DNA from: Doris montereyensis
Lineage: Eukaryota > Mollusca > Gastropoda > Nudibranchia > Dorididae
DNA length: 64,000 nucleotides
Assembly: GCA_037039925.1 (NCBI GenBank)
Contig: JAXRKP010000045.1
Location: forward strand, 597,714-661,713
Direction of reading: 5' to 3'
Part shown: piece by piece, positions 1-64,000 of the stretch
Layout of the letters: each line of letters begins with the position of its first letter
Numbering within the stretch: the first letter of the stretch is position 1
Translations under genes and position numbers: made by a program
The notes under the pieces: model-generated
Databases searched by the model: none
What the model was told of the DNA's origin: nothing
What the model saw: the letters and a program-made list of their open reading frames with translations, nothing else

Positions 1-64000
<64,000 letters not shown>

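Overview
The window is nuclear DNA of an animal. It is AT-rich, full of introns, and crowded with simple repeats and SINE/LINE fragments. Codon use, GT-AG introns and the protein family point to a marine invertebrate. A lophotrochozoan such as a mollusc is my best guess, made from general repeat style, and the species is not determined.

One gene explains essentially all the coding signal. It lies on the minus strand and runs through the whole window, entering at 64000 and leaving at position 1 without its start or its end. I recognise 58 coding exons (about 10.9 kb, about 3,600 residues) of a fibrocystin-L protein (PKHD1L1 family), a giant secretory-pathway or cell-surface protein. From 64000 downward the exons encode: the end of a PA14-like domain; a linker region (about 52.9-63.4 kb); about eleven IPT/TIG Ig-like repeats (33.0-52.0 kb), interrupted by a cupredoxin-like domain (44.0-45.3 kb); a first G8 domain (28.1-31.9 kb); a parallel beta-helix (PbH1) region (20.6-28.3 kb); a second G8 domain (15.8-20.0 kb); a second beta-helix (8.1-15.1 kb); and the membrane-proximal ectodomain (0.65-7.3 kb). 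The N-terminal signal peptide and first IPT repeats, and the C-terminal transmembrane segment and tail, lie outside. The domain order matches vertebrate PKHD1L1.

The introns carry long microsatellites ((TTC/GAA)n, (TC/GA)n, (TA)n, (TTA)n, (TAG)n, hexamers), three tRNA-derived SINE families, LINE 3-prime fragments, a pogo-like non-autonomous DNA transposon (37604-38484), minisatellites and several older dispersed repeats. I found no rRNA, true tRNA, CRISPR array or prokaryotic feature, and no convincing second gene on either strand.

Two things deserve attention. First, a 60-bp tandem repeat (about 40.98-41.48 kb) duplicates the 3-prime end of an exon together with its splice donor. Every copy is 20 codons and, where the donor is intact, keeps the same splice phase, so the locus could generate in-frame isoforms. 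Second, about 18 of the 58 exons need single-base insertions or deletions to keep a family-like frame, many in homopolymers, while splice sites are intact. This looks more like unpolished long-read sequence than a dead gene, but the sequence alone cannot decide.
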